A stretch of DNA of 64,000 nucleotides from Palsa-883 sp963847615 (GCA_963847615.1 CAWKAN010000016.1:248001-312000), one strand, 5' to 3'; positions 46,888-56,529 are shown, counted from the stretch's first letter. Notes: a model not told the origin generated them from the sequence alone. Program-made: numbers and translations.

Positions 46888-48213
46888 ATGCCCAGCCACT
46901 ACGACCTGCTGATCCGCAACGGCGCCTGCGTGCTGCCCTGGGGCATCGAGGCCACCGATGTCGGCGTGCGCCAGGGGCGCATCGCGGCCCTCGGCGTCCC
47001 CGCCGACGCCACCGCGGAGGCGAGTATCGACGCCAAGGGCCTGCACGTCCTCCCCGGGCTGATCGACCCGCACGTCCACCTGCGCGACCCCGGCGACAAG
47101 GCGGTGGAAACCATCCCCACCGGCACCAGGGCGGCGGTGCTCGGCGGCCTCGCCGCGGTGTTCGACATGCCGAACACCGCGCCGTCGATCGTCGATGCGG
47201 AGAAACTCGCCTGGAAGCAGGACTACGTCGAGCAGGTCGCCTGGTGCGACATGGGCCTGTATGTCGGCGGCACCAAGACCAACATCCCCGAACTGGCCAG
47301 CCTGGAGCTCGGCAAGGGCGTCTGCGGCATCAAGATCTTCGCCGGCAGCTCGACCGGCGACCTGATGGTGGAGGACGACGACCACCTGGAGCGCGTCATG
47401 CGCTCCGGCCGCCGGCGCATCGCCTACCACTCCGAGGACGAATACCGGCTGCAGGACCGCAAGCACCTGTTCAAGTCGGGCGATCCCTATGCCTGCCACA
47501 TGGAATGGCGCGACGAGGAGACCGCCTTCCTCGGCACGCGGCGGCTGATGGCGCTGGCCCGGCGGACCGGGCGGCAGGCCCACATCCTGCACGTCTCGAC
47601 CGCGGAGGAGCTGGAGTACCTGAAGGACTGCCGCGACATCGCCACCTGCGAGGTGCTGGTGAACCACCTCACCCAGGTGGCGCCCGACTGCTACGACCGG
47701 CTGCGCGGCTTCGGCGTGATGAACCCGCCGATCCGCGGGCCGCGCCACCAGGAAGCCTCGTGGCGGGCGATCAACGACGGCACGGTGGACACCGTCGGCT
47801 CCGACCACGCGCCGCACCCGCGGGCGAAGAAACTGCTGCCCTGGCCCGACTGCCCGGCCGGGCTGACCGGGGTGCAGACGCTGGTGCCGGTGATGCTGGA
47901 CCACGTGAACGCCGGGCGGCTGTCGCTGAGCCGCATGGTGGACCTGATGTGCGCCGGGCCGGCGCGGGTCTACGGGGTGCTCGGCAAGGGCCGGCTGGCG
48001 GCCGGCTACGACGCCGACTTCACCCTGGTGGACATGCAGCGCCGGCGCAGGATCGAGGACTCCTGGATCGTTTCGCCCTGCGGCTGGACGCCGTTCGCCG
48101 GCATGGACATCACCGGCTGGCCGGTGGCCACCATCGTGCGCGGCCAGGCGGTGATGCGCGAGGACGAGGTGCTGGGGGCGCCGGGCGGGCGGCTGGTGCG
48201 CTTCGCCGGGTAG
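46888..48213 (+). CDS. pyrC: Dihydroorotase (class I-type)
   Basis: Amidohydrolase of the dihydroorotase family, closing carbamoyl-aspartate to dihydroorotate in pyrimidine synthesis. The 441-residue protein has GLIDPHVHLRDPG (metal ligands His62 and His64), ETIPTGTRAAVLGGLAAVFDMPNTAP, GIKIFAGSSTGDL (region of the bridging carboxylated Lys), ILHVSTAEELEYL, NPPIRGPRHQEA, VGSDHAPHPRAKK with the catalytic Asp, and GKGRLAAGYDADFTLVD. AGGAGGAG precedes ATG 46888. The best-characterised relatives are annotated dihydroorotase; other cyclic amidohydrolases (allantoinase, hydantoinase) have a similar fold, so the gene symbol is somewhat less sure than the family. Confidence 0.88.
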   Translation: MPSHYDLLIRNGACVLPWGIEATDVGVRQGRIAALGVPADATAEASIDAKGLHVLPGLIDPHVHLRDPGDKAVETIPTGTRAAVLGGLAAVFDMPNTAPSIVDAEKLAWKQDYVEQVAWCDMGLYVGGTKTNIPELASLELGKGVCGIKIFAGSSTGDLMVEDDDHLERVMRSGRRRIAYHSEDEYRLQDRKHLFKSGDPYACHMEWRDEETAFLGTRRLMALARRTGRQAHILHVSTAEELEYLKDCRDIATCEVLVNHLTQVAPDCYDRLRGFGVMNPPIRGPRHQEASWRAINDGTVDTVGSDHAPHPRAKKLLPWPDCPAGLTGVQTLVPVMLDHVNAGRLSLSRMVDLMCAGPARVYGVLGKGRLAAGYDADFTLVDMQRRRRIEDSWIVSPCGWTPFAGMDITGWPVATIVRGQAVMREDEVLGAPGGRLVRFAG

Positions 48214-48240
48214 GTGCCGCTGAGCCGCCCGCGGCGCGTG

Positions 48241-48636
48241 CTACCAGGCCGGCCAGCTGCGGGTCCGGTTCGTCTCCTGGGCCGGGGTCAGGGTGTGCGG
48301 GCCATCCGCCACGTTGGGGCCGAGGTTCGGCATCGCGGCGGGGTCCTTCCAGCAATCCACCACGCCGAGGCTGCGGGTGCAGTACGGCGGCGCCTCGGGC
48401 TTCGGCTCGGTCGGGCGGCAATAGGTCTTGCCCTGGTCCAGCCGCACCAGCGAGCAGTCCTTGCCGGTGACCAGCGAGTAGGCCGCGTCAACCGGCGTGC
48501 GGCCGATTGCGGCGACGCTGCCCACCGTCGCCGCGCCGGCCAGCTCGGCGCCGACCATCGGGGTGACCGTCTCGCAGCCGGCCAGCACCAGGGGCAGCAG
48601 CAGAAGGGCCAGCAGGGGCAAACCGGCGCGCGGCAT
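48241..48636 (-). CDS. Small lipoprotein, unknown function
   Basis: A 131-residue lipoprotein: signal peptide MPRAGLPLLALLLLPLVLAGC with lipobox LAGC (Cys21). The mature part starts ETVTPMVGAELAGAATVGSV, a Gly/Ala-rich segment, then ACSLVTGKDCS-like text (AAYSLVTGKDCSLVRLDQG) and KTYCRPTEP with CTRSLGVVDCWKDPAAMPNL. The spaced cysteines and the CW-DP ending recur in small alphaproteobacterial outer-membrane lipoproteins, but I cannot name the family. Convergent with the dihydroorotase gene, 27 bases apart. Confidence 0.8.
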   Translation of the reverse strand: MPRAGLPLLALLLLPLVLAGCETVTPMVGAELAGAATVGSVAAIGRTPVDAAYSLVTGKDCSLVRLDQGKTYCRPTEPKPEAPPYCTRSLGVVDCWKDPAAMPNLGPNVADGPHTLTPAQETNRTRSWPAW

Positions 48637-48815
48637 CGGCCATCTGTGCGCCGCACTGGTAAACCAATGGTTTCCGGCGGTCGCAATAACCGGGATGAAT
48701 TCCGGCCGGGGCGGGTGGTGGCACGGCCGCCCCAGGGAAATTCAGGGGGGCAACCCCGGGCGCGATGCCGGCGGGCGGAACCGCGGCGAGCGTCGGCGGT
48801 TCAGGCCGCCGGCAT

Positions 48816-48987
48816 CATACCAGGCGTCCGAATGATCAACTCTTCGGCGGTGCCACCAGGTCATGCCGGGCGTAAGCCAGCATCCTCGGGTTTGCTTGCC
48901 GCACGAAGGCAAGTCGTGGATGGCCGGCCTGCGCCGGCCATGACGTGGTGGGGGCCGTCGATGGGTCAATCTTTCCGCCGGCCGGCC
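48816..48987. repeat. Dispersed repeat abutting the DHDPS-like gene stop
   Basis: Starts with ACCAGGCGTCCGAATGATCA (its reverse complement occurs at about 17035-17055), then TCATGCCGGGCG, GTTTGCTTGCCGCACGAAGG, TCGTGGATGGCCGGCCTGCG, CCATGACGTGG and TCGATGGGTCAATCTTTCCG, ending at the stop codon of the next gene. The order of modules matches the repeat at 27187-27440. The DNA just left of it (48637-48815) is also free of genes. Confidence 0.65.
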
Positions 48988-49920
48988 TCACTTGCCCCAG
49001 CGCAGCACCAGCGGGTCGAGCCGGCGCGCGGTTTCGATCAGGCCGGCGCGCACCGCCGGGTGCAGCGGCGCCAGCGGATGGCGCGCGGCGTCGCAGGCGA
49101 TGACGCCGCCCTCGCGCATCAGCGCCTTGCAGGCCAGCAGGCCGCACTGGCGGTTCTCGTAATTGATCAGCGGCAGCCAGCGCTGATAGCCCGCGACCGC
49201 CTGCTCGCGGCGCCCGGCCTGGTAGTCGTCGACGATCGGGCGCAAGCCGTCCGGATAGGCGCCGCTCGGCATGCTGCCGGTCGCCCCGGCGTCGAGATCG
49301 GCCAGCAGGGTGATCGCCTCCTCGCCGTCCCACGGCCCCTCGATCGCCGCGCCGCCGAGCGCGATCAGCTCGCGCAGCTTGGCGGCGGCGGCGGACGATT
49401 CGATCTTGAAATAGGCGACCTGGGCGATCTCGCGGGCCATGCGGGCGAGCAGGGCGGGCGACAGCGGCGTGCCGCTGACCGGGGCGTCCTGGAGCATGAT
49501 CGGAATATCGATCGCATCCGCAACGGTGCGGAAGAAATCGACGATCGCCGGCTCGCCGACGCGGATCGTGGCGCCGTGATAGGGCGGCATGACCATGACC
49601 ATCGCCGCGCCCTGGTCCTGGGCGCGGCGGCTGCGTTGCGCGCACAGAAGCGAGCTGAAATGCGTCGTCGTCACGATCACCGGCACGCGCCCGGCGACGT
49701 GGCCGAGGATGGCGGTGGTGAGCTGTTCGCGCTCGGCGTCGGAGAGCGCGAACTGCTCGGAATAGTTCGCCAGGATGCAGAGGCCGTTCGAGCCGGCGTC
49801 GATCATGAAGTCGACGCAGCGGAACTGGCTGGCGAGGTCGAGCGCGCCGTGCGCGTCGAAGGTGGTCGGGACCACCGGGAACACGCCCTTGAACCGGGGC
49901 CGTGCCGTCGAATCGCTCAT
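48988..49920 (-). CDS. Dihydrodipicolinate synthase-family aldolase
   Basis: TIM-barrel class I aldolase of the DapA/NAL family, 310 residues. The Schiff-base Lys is K172 in QVAYFKIES. Other landmarks are VVPTTFDAHGALDL at the N-terminus, GSNGLCILANYSEQFALSD in place of the usual GTTGE-S region, and MVMPPYHGATIRVG. The YN-P motif that supplies the catalytic Tyr in true DapA is replaced by IMLQDAPVSG, so a role in lysine synthesis is unlikely; a catabolic aldolase or dehydratase acting on a sugar acid or similar is more probable. GGGAGG lies 6 bases before ATG 49920. Confidence 0.85.
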   Translation of the reverse strand: MSDSTARPRFKGVFPVVPTTFDAHGALDLASQFRCVDFMIDAGSNGLCILANYSEQFALSDAEREQLTTAILGHVAGRVPVIVTTTHFSSLLCAQRSRRAQDQGAAMVMVMPPYHGATIRVGEPAIVDFFRTVADAIDIPIMLQDAPVSGTPLSPALLARMAREIAQVAYFKIESSAAAAKLRELIALGGAAIEGPWDGEEAITLLADLDAGATGSMPSGAYPDGLRPIVDDYQAGRREQAVAGYQRWLPLINYENRQCGLLACKALMREGGVIACDAARHPLAPLHPAVRAGLIETARRLDPLVLRWGK

Positions 49921-50094
49921 TGCAGCCTCCCTTGGCGGCGGCGCGATCGGCCGGCCGCGCCGTGGTGGAACCGGCGCCGAGGATAGAACAGCCGCGGCGC
50001 CGCGCCCAGCCGAGCGGCCGGGGCGCGGAGGTGCGCGGGCGGCGCGGCATGGCGCGTGGGACGGGTTCAGGCGTTGGCGGGGGGGGCGTGGTCC

Positions 50095-50273
50095 GCAAGC
50101 AAGAGTTTTAGCACGGAGGACGTCAGGGAGAACCACGGAGTCCACGGAGAAGGCAAGGATGGCGCTGCGCGCAGGGGCTGATTGGCGGTTCGCGCGAAGC
50201 GCCCAAAATCCTTCGCTTCTCCGTGGACTCCGTGGATCTCCCTTGCGTCCTCCGTGCTAAAAATCTTGCTTGC
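50095..50273. repeat. CACGGAG palindromic element
   Basis: Ends are GCAAGCAAGA and TCTTGCTTGC. The arms hold AGCACGGAGGACG, CCACGGAGTCCACGGAGAAG and their complements; the core reads GGCGCTGCGCGC ... CGCGAAGCGCC. About 180 bp, non-coding, between the DHDPS-like gene start and a tandem repeat. Related palindromes lie at 17117, 25062/27090, 39495 and 53162. Confidence 0.8.
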
Positions 50274-50306
50274 CGTCGGTCGGGCGCCCGGGTCTTGGCG
50301 CCCGAG

Positions 50307-50420
50307 GCCGCCGACCGCACCGCCAGCAACGGCCGATCGCCAACGGCCGCCGACCGCACTGCCAGCAACGGTCGATCGCCAACGGCCGCCGACCGGCACA
50401 GCCAGCAACGGCCGATCGCC
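50307..50420. repeat. 39-bp tandem repeat, nearly three units
   Basis: Units start at 50307, 50346 and 50385, each beginning GCCGCCGACCG and containing GCCAGCAACGG and CGATCGCC. Copies differ by a few substitutions; the last is slightly short. Not within a convincing gene. The units carry no spacer structure, so this is not a CRISPR. Confidence 0.85.
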
Positions 50421-50723
50421 GGAGGGTCCTGCCCGATGGCGAAACCCGGATCCATCTGCGTGTTTTGCGCCCATCGCCTTGCTGCAGCTGCGGCACCGGT
50501 TTTGTCGCGACGTTGCTGCCGGCTTGCGACGCTGTCCGGAACGATCGATGGCGCATCAATCCCGCCATTGCATCGCCACGCGGTCCTCGCCCGGGGCGTG
50601 GCACGCACGCGCTGCACGCGGACCGCGCCGCCGGGATCGGCGGGCTGCCGTCCGGACGAGCGGGGCCATCGTCATTCCCGCCCCGGCTTGCCTTCCGCGC
50701 CGTGCCGTCCCAGTGTTTGCCGT

Positions 50724-51611
50724 ATGTGGTTCGCACCCCCGCAAGAGCTGCCGACCCGCGTGCTGACGCGCGTGCCGGAGCGGTTTCGCCGCCGGCAACG
50801 CACCGAGTGGGCCGACGCCAACCGCGCCGGCCAGCCGGTTGACTGTTTCCTGGAAGGTCCGTGCTTCGACGCCGCCGGCCGGCTGCTGGTGGTCGACATC
50901 CCCTATGGGCGGGTGTTCCGCATCGAGGGCGACGCCTGGACCCAGCTTGCCGAATTCGACGGCTGGCCGAACGGGCTGAAGGTGCTGGCGGACGGGATGC
51001 TGCTGGCCGCCGATTACCGGCGCGGCCTGCTGCGGATCGATCCGGCCTCGGGGGCGACCGCGGCGGTGCTGCAAACGGTGATGAGCGAGGGGTTCAAGGG
51101 GCTGAACGACCTGACGCTGCATCGCGACGGCTCGGTGCTGTTCACCGACCAGGGGCAGACCGGGCTGCAGGACCCCACCGGGCGGGTGTGGCGGCTGCAT
51201 CCGGACGGGCGGCTCGACCGGCTGCTCGGCACCGGCCCGAGCCCGAACGGCATCGTGCTGAACACCGCGCAGACCCATGTCTATGTGGCGATGACGCGCT
51301 CGTGCGAGGTGTGGCGTTTCCTGCTGCGCGACGACGCGGTGGTGGCGAAGGCGCAATGTTTCGCCCGCGTGCCGGCCGGGACGTCGGGGCCGGACGGGCT
51401 GGCGATGGACGCGGCGGACCGGCTGTATGTCAGCAACCCCGGGCATGGCTGCGTCTGGGTGATCGACGCGCATGGCGTGCCGCGCTATCGCATCGCGTCG
51501 TGTGCCGGGCGGATGGTGACCAACTGCGCGCTCGCGCCGGACGGGCGGACGCTGCTGATCACCGAGTCCGAAACCGGCAGCATCCTGGCCTGCGAGGTGC
51601 CGCCGGCGTGA
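50724..51611 (+). CDS. SMP-30/gluconolactonase/LRE family protein
   Basis: Six-bladed beta-propeller hydrolase of the SMP-30/gluconolactonase group, 295 residues, probably opening a sugar lactone. Motifs are FLEGPCFDAAGRLLVVDIPYG (metal-binding Glu), FDGWPNGLKVLADGMLLAADY, GLNDLTLHRDGSVLFTDQG (metal-binding Asn), GPSPNGIVLNTAQTHVYVAM and GPDGLAMDAADRLYVSNPG with the Asp. Calcium- or zinc-binding residues of the family therefore seem present. ATG 50724 is the first start just before the domain; the upstream open frame crosses repeats and is not believed. Confidence 0.9.
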   Translation: MWFAPPQELPTRVLTRVPERFRRRQRTEWADANRAGQPVDCFLEGPCFDAAGRLLVVDIPYGRVFRIEGDAWTQLAEFDGWPNGLKVLADGMLLAADYRRGLLRIDPASGATAAVLQTVMSEGFKGLNDLTLHRDGSVLFTDQGQTGLQDPTGRVWRLHPDGRLDRLLGTGPSPNGIVLNTAQTHVYVAMTRSCEVWRFLLRDDAVVAKAQCFARVPAGTSGPDGLAMDAADRLYVSNPGHGCVWVIDAHGVPRYRIASCAGRMVTNCALAPDGRTLLITESETGSILACEVPPA

Positions 51612-51932
51612 GCCGGGCCGGCCGCCGCTTGGTTGCCATCTGAGCGATCGGCCGGCGGGTGGAGTCTCGGTTGGAAATTTCGCTCGCGACCCAACTGCGA
51701 TATTCGAGGTCAGCCGACCAAGGTCCGGTCTCGAAGACGGAGCTGCGATAGCTCCTCGGTCGGTAGGACCGGCTGCTTCGCGCCCATGGCGGCCGTAGCC
51801 GGCCGACGGTCGGGGCTTGGAGTCGACCCGACGGACGTCTGCTTGTGGAACCGGTGCTGCCACTCGCGGACCCGACCAAACCAGCGGCTCTCCGCCCTTG
51901 GCGGAAATTCAAACCAAGGCACGACCCGGCGG
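51612..51932. other. Intergenic stretch
   Basis: About 320 bases with only short ORFs. A minus-strand ORF (51710-51922) of Arg/Pro-rich composition has no family features. No strong hairpin was recognised. Confidence 0.4.
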
Positions 51933-52874
51933 ATGGATGGCGGCGATCTTCATGCCGCATTAACCTTTTGTTCGCTATTTTCCCCGATACTGGCCGGTCT
52001 GGTTCAACCCGCGGAGACCGCGCCCGTGCCCAAGCCTGGCCCCGACCCCGGCCCCGCGCCGGACCAGCCGCGCTACGCCATCCCGGCGCCGACCTTGCAA
52101 GCGCTGGTCCTCGCCCTGGCGCGCCCCGCCGCCGACGCGCCCGATGCCGCCTGGCAGGCGGTGGTGCAGGACGGCCTCGACACGCTGGCCGCGTTCGATC
52201 CGCGCGACCCGATCGAGGCGCTGTACGCGGTGCAGATCATCGCCGCCAACGCCGCCATGCTGGACGCGTTCCGGCTCGGCTTCGCGCCCGACGCCGGCGC
52301 CAGGCAGGCGCTGCGCCAGCGCGCCAATGCCGCGGCGCTGGCGCGGGTGCTGGCCGGCGCGGCGCGGCTGCTGAAGGAACAGCGGGCGCAGCCGGCGGCC
52401 CCGGCGCGCGACTGGGGGGACACGGCGGCGGCGCTGGCGACGGGCTGGCAGAACGCGCCGGCGCGGCCGGCGGAGGCCCCGCGGGGCGGCTCGCCGGGGG
52501 CGGCCGCGGCCGCGGCCGAGCCGGAGACCATCATCCGCTGGCTCGACGAGGTCCCCGACGACGAGCTGGCCGAGGAGGTCGAGCGGGTCCGCCGCGAGGA
52601 AGCCGGCGAGCCGCCGGTGCCGGCGAAGCCCGGGCCGCGGCGGATCTACCAGCACAAGCCGGACGACTACGCGCGGCGCTGGACGCCCGACCCGAAGCTG
52701 TGGCGGCCGTATCCCGGCTGGGAGAACATGACGCTGGCGCAGCGGCGGGAGTTCTTCGGCTACAGCTACACGGGTCCGGGCGGGCCGCTGGAGGCGCTGA
52801 GCCCGGCGGGCCAGGCGGCGATGCTGGCCGACCAGGCGGAAGAGGCGGCGTTGGCGGCGGAATACGGCAGGTAG
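51933..52874 (+). CDS. Hypothetical protein with conserved C-terminal region
   Basis: A 313-residue protein of unknown function. The N-terminus from ATG 51933 has a short hydrophobic piece (LTFCSLFSPILAGLV), then a Pro-rich linker. The middle is helical (ALYAVQIIAANAAMLDAFRL, LRQRANAAALARVLAGAARL), and the C-terminal third is rich in aromatics (YQHKPDDYARRWTPDPKLWR, PYPGWENMTLAQRREFFGY), which looks conserved. A GTG at 52026 would give a protein without the hydrophobic piece. Codon use matches the core genes, so I believe it is real. I do not recognise the family. Confidence 0.65.
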   Translation: MDGGDLHAALTFCSLFSPILAGLVQPAETAPVPKPGPDPGPAPDQPRYAIPAPTLQALVLALARPAADAPDAAWQAVVQDGLDTLAAFDPRDPIEALYAVQIIAANAAMLDAFRLGFAPDAGARQALRQRANAAALARVLAGAARLLKEQRAQPAAPARDWGDTAAALATGWQNAPARPAEAPRGGSPGAAAAAAEPETIIRWLDEVPDDELAEEVERVRREEAGEPPVPAKPGPRRIYQHKPDDYARRWTPDPKLWRPYPGWENMTLAQRREFFGYSYTGPGGPLEALSPAGQAAMLADQAEEAALAAEYGR

Positions 52875-53161
52875 CGGCGCGGGCGGCGGCGTGAGCGCAG
52901 CCGGCGTGAGCGCAGCCGCCCAGGCTACCGGACCGGCCGGGCACGCGCCGCGCCTCGCGCGCAACGACCCCATGCAACAGCCTGCCACCGGACCACGATC
53001 CGGTGGTGAGACGGAGGGGTTGCGCGGGCGGCCCTCCCGCAGCCGCGCCGCCGCGCGACCCGGCCCTGGCGCCGTCCTCGTGGCGCACCGGGGTTCACCC
53101 ACCCGCTGGCCGCGATGGTTAACCGACCGGTCGGCCCTGGGCGGGTTCGCCGCGTCCGCAG

Positions 53162-53539
53162 GCAAGCAAGTCAGCAAGGATTTTGGCACGGAGGAAGCGC
53201 GGAGGGCCACGCAGGCCACGGAGAAGGCCGCGATGCGCTGCGCGCGGTGCCGGAACCGACGACCGCGCGCAGCGCCCAAATTTCTTGGCTCATATGGCGT
53301 TGACGGTTGGACGGCCCCGTAGGGCGGAAAAGCGCAGCGCCTTCCGCTGTCGGACGGTGGCGGGATATGTTGTTGGGGACGTCGGCAGATGCGAGCGGCT
53401 CGCCCGGCGGTGGCGGAAGGCGCTGCGCTTTTCCGCCCTACGGGGCCGTCCAACCGTCAACGCCATATGAGCGAATTTCTTGCTTCTCCGTGGCCTGCGT
53501 GGCCCTCCGCGCTTCCTCCGTGTTGGAAGCCTTGCTTGC
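53162..53539. repeat. CACGGAG palindromic element with a nested insertion
   Basis: Ends are GCAAGCAAG (53162-53170) and CTTGCTTGC (53531-53539). Arms contain GGCACGGAGGAAGCGCGGAG, GGCCACGCAGGCCACGGAG and their complements. The GCGC core region is at 53229-53274. The element is interrupted by the 186-bp inserted palindrome at 53288-53473. Confidence 0.8.
53288..53473. mobile_element. MITE-like element with 60-bp inverted repeats and target duplication
   Basis: Left arm 53288-53347 (GCTCATATGGCGTTGACGG, then GCCCCGTAGGGCGGAAAAG) is exactly complementary to right arm 53413-53472. AATTTCTTG flanks it on both sides (53279-53287 and 53474-53482), a 9-bp direct repeat consistent with a target duplication. 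No gene inside (65-bp centre). It sits in the larger CACGGAG palindrome. Confidence 0.8.
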
Positions 53540-53567
53540 TGGCGATGCAGCCAGCGCTGAGGTCGCA

Positions 53568-54815
53568 TCACCGGAGCGCGCCGCCCTCGTGGCCCAGGCC
53601 CGCATGGCGGGCGAGGCGTTCTTCGCGCCTCGCGCGCAACAACCCCATGCAACAGCCTGCCACCGGACCACGATCCGGTGGTGAGGCCGGACGGCAATGG
53701 CGGCGCCGGCGGGGGGCGGATGGCCGGCACGCGGGCCGGCCATGACGGTGGGGGTGGGGGCGGTGGCAGGTGGGCTTGGGGCTTGGGGCTTGCGCGACGG
53801 CGCGGGAACAACCCCATGCAACGTGAGGACCGGCCCAAGACCGCGGCGGCAACGCGCGCAGCCCGGCGGCGATGGCAGCTCGCCGGCGATGGCGGCCCGG
53901 GAGCGATGGCAGCCCGCCGGCGATGGCGGCCCGGGAGTGATGGCGGCAGGGCGGCCCGCCGCCTCGGGGCCGGCGCGGTGCCAGGCCGGGCGCGGATCGG
54001 CGATGCGTGGCAACAACCCCGGCCTTCGCCGGGGCAGGCTCCCATGCAACAGTCTGCCACCGCGCCGCGACCCGGCGGCGGGCAACCCAGGCTAGGTACA
54101 TGTGCTGCCCGCCGTTGATCGACAGCGTGGAGCCGGTGATGAAGCCGGCGTCCTCGGCGGTCAGGAAGGCGACGCCGCGGGCGATCTCCTCCGAATGGCC
54201 CAGACGGCCGATCGGGATCCGCGCGACGATCTTCTGCAGCACGTCGGGCGGCACCACCTGGAGCATGTCGGTGTCGATATAGCCCGGCGCGACCGCGTTC
54301 ACCGTGATGCCGAAGCGCGCCCCTTCCTGGGCCAGCGCCTTGGTGAAGCCGTGGATGCCCGATTTGGCGGCGGCGTAGTTGACCTGGCCATACTGGCCGC
54401 CCTGGCCGTTGACGCTGCCGATATTCACCACCCGGCCGAAGCGGGCCGCGCGCATCGCCTCGAAGGTCAGCTTGCACAGGTTGAAGCAGGAGCCGAGGTC
54501 GGTATCCAGCACGGCATCCCACATGTCGCGCGTCATGCGCGCCAGGGTGCCGTCGCGGGTGATGCCGGCATTGTTCACCAGGATCTCGATCGGCCCGACC
54601 TCGGCGGTGATCCCCGCCACAGCCGCCTCGCAGGCGGCAAAATCGGCGACGTCGAACTTCATCACCCGGATGGCGGTCGCGGCGTGGAACGCCTCGGCCG
54701 CGGCGTCGTTGCCGGCGTAGTTGGCGACCACGGTGCGGCCCTGGGCCTGCAGCGCCAGGCTGATCGCCGCGCCGATGCCGCGGGTTCCACCGGTTACCAA
54801 TGCGATGCGGGCCAT
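53568..54815 (-). CDS. phaB: Acetoacetyl-CoA reductase, stop codon lost by one base as read
   Basis: NADPH-dependent short-chain dehydrogenase reducing acetoacetyl-CoA to 3-hydroxybutyryl-CoA for polyhydroxybutyrate. Motifs include VTGGTRGIGAAISLAL (cofactor), LVNNAGITRDG, VNIGSVNGQGGQYGQVNYAAAKSG-type catalytic Ser/Tyr/Lys, and the C-terminal STLSINGGQHMY. Family members end right there. Here an extra C at 54095 turns TAC-TAG into TAC-CTA-G, so the frame runs on for about 175 Arg/Pro-rich residues through repeat DNA to 53568. The true end is probably 54092 (TAG, about 240 residues). phaA lies upstream on the same strand. Confidence 0.9.
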   Translation of the reverse strand: MARIALVTGGTRGIGAAISLALQAQGRTVVANYAGNDAAAEAFHAATAIRVMKFDVADFAACEAAVAGITAEVGPIEILVNNAGITRDGTLARMTRDMWDAVLDTDLGSCFNLCKLTFEAMRAARFGRVVNIGSVNGQGGQYGQVNYAAAKSGIHGFTKALAQEGARFGITVNAVAPGYIDTDMLQVVPPDVLQKIVARIPIGRLGHSEEIARGVAFLTAEDAGFITGSTLSINGGQHMYLAWVARRRVAARWQTVAWEPAPAKAGVVATHRRSAPGLAPRRPRGGGPPCRHHSRAAIAGGLPSLPGRHRRRAAIAAGLRALPPRSWAGPHVAWGCSRAVAQAPSPKPTCHRPHPHRHGRPACRPSAPRRRRHCRPASPPDRGPVAGCCMGLLRARREERLARHAGLGHEGGALR

Positions 54816-54959
54816 CCTGGCGTCTCCCTTGTGCGTGGTCTTGGGGCCGTCTTAGCACGCCATCGCATGCCGCGGGCAGACCCCGAAATGCAACGAGCCG
54901 CGCGGGGTCACCCCCCACGCGGCCCGTATGCGCCGGATCGGCCCCGGATCAGCCCGCGC

Positions 54960-56148
<1,189 letters not shown>

Positions 56149-56235
56149 GTCCGACTCTCCTGTCCTGGCGCATTGGTGCGCGCCGCGGGGCAGGCTAGCG
56201 CCGATCTCGCAGGTGCGAAAGCGGCGCCGGGCGGG

Positions 56236-56529
56236 GAAGCCAGGTCGGGGCTCCGCCCCGAACCCCGCCAGGGGGCTTTGCCCCCTGGACCCCCACCAGA
56301 GGCAGAGCCTCTGGACTCCATGACTGGGAGTGTGGGGAGGGGAAGGGGGCGGGTGGGCGAGGCAAAGGGGCGCCGTCCGGCCTGCCGGACGGCGCCCCTT
56401 TGCCTCGCCCACCCGCCCCCTTCCCCTCCCCACACTCCCAGTGAAGGGTTCCAAGGGCTCGCCCTTGGCGGGGTTCCAAGGGGCAGCGCCCCTTGGTGGG
56501 GTCCGGGGCGGAGCCCCGGCCTTGCTTCG
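56236..56529. repeat. ~290-bp multi-hairpin element, copy P3
   Basis: The right end reads CCTTGCTTCGG. The central perfect palindrome is 56324-56441 (57-base arms, loop CCTG). The shell matches P2 in sequence and orientation, apart from small indels; the inner arm segment (GGCAAAGGGGCGCC to GTCCGG) is specific to this copy. It lies between phaA and the M23 peptidase gene. Confidence 0.85.

Larger units (their letters stand above)
52891..54060. repeat. Repeat-dense intergenic region
   Basis: Contains a 15-bp tandem pair (GTGAGCGCAGCCGGC at 52891 on); a motif CCATGCAACAGCCTGCCACC followed by GGACCACGATCCGGTGG, present near 52970 and again near 53646; the CACGGAG palindrome with a nested MITE (53162-53539); repeated GGCGATGGCAGC-like units near 53865-53945; and a small hairpin CCCCGGC-CTTC-GCCGGGG near 54014-54032. 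The only long frames here are shadows or the read-through tail of the phaB-like gene. Confidence 0.65.

Noticed and set aside
50307..50420. CRISPR-like tandem units
   Set aside because: Head-to-tail 39-bp repeats without unique spacers, no cas genes in the window.
51710..51922. 70-codon minus-strand ORF in the gap before 51933
   Set aside because: Arg/Pro/Gln-rich with no family features; resembles recurrent spurious ORFs from repeat DNA.
53290..54092. C-terminal extension of the PhaB-like protein as a new domain
   Set aside because: The tail is encoded by repeats, is Arg/Pro-rich and begins exactly where a one-base insertion removes the family stop.
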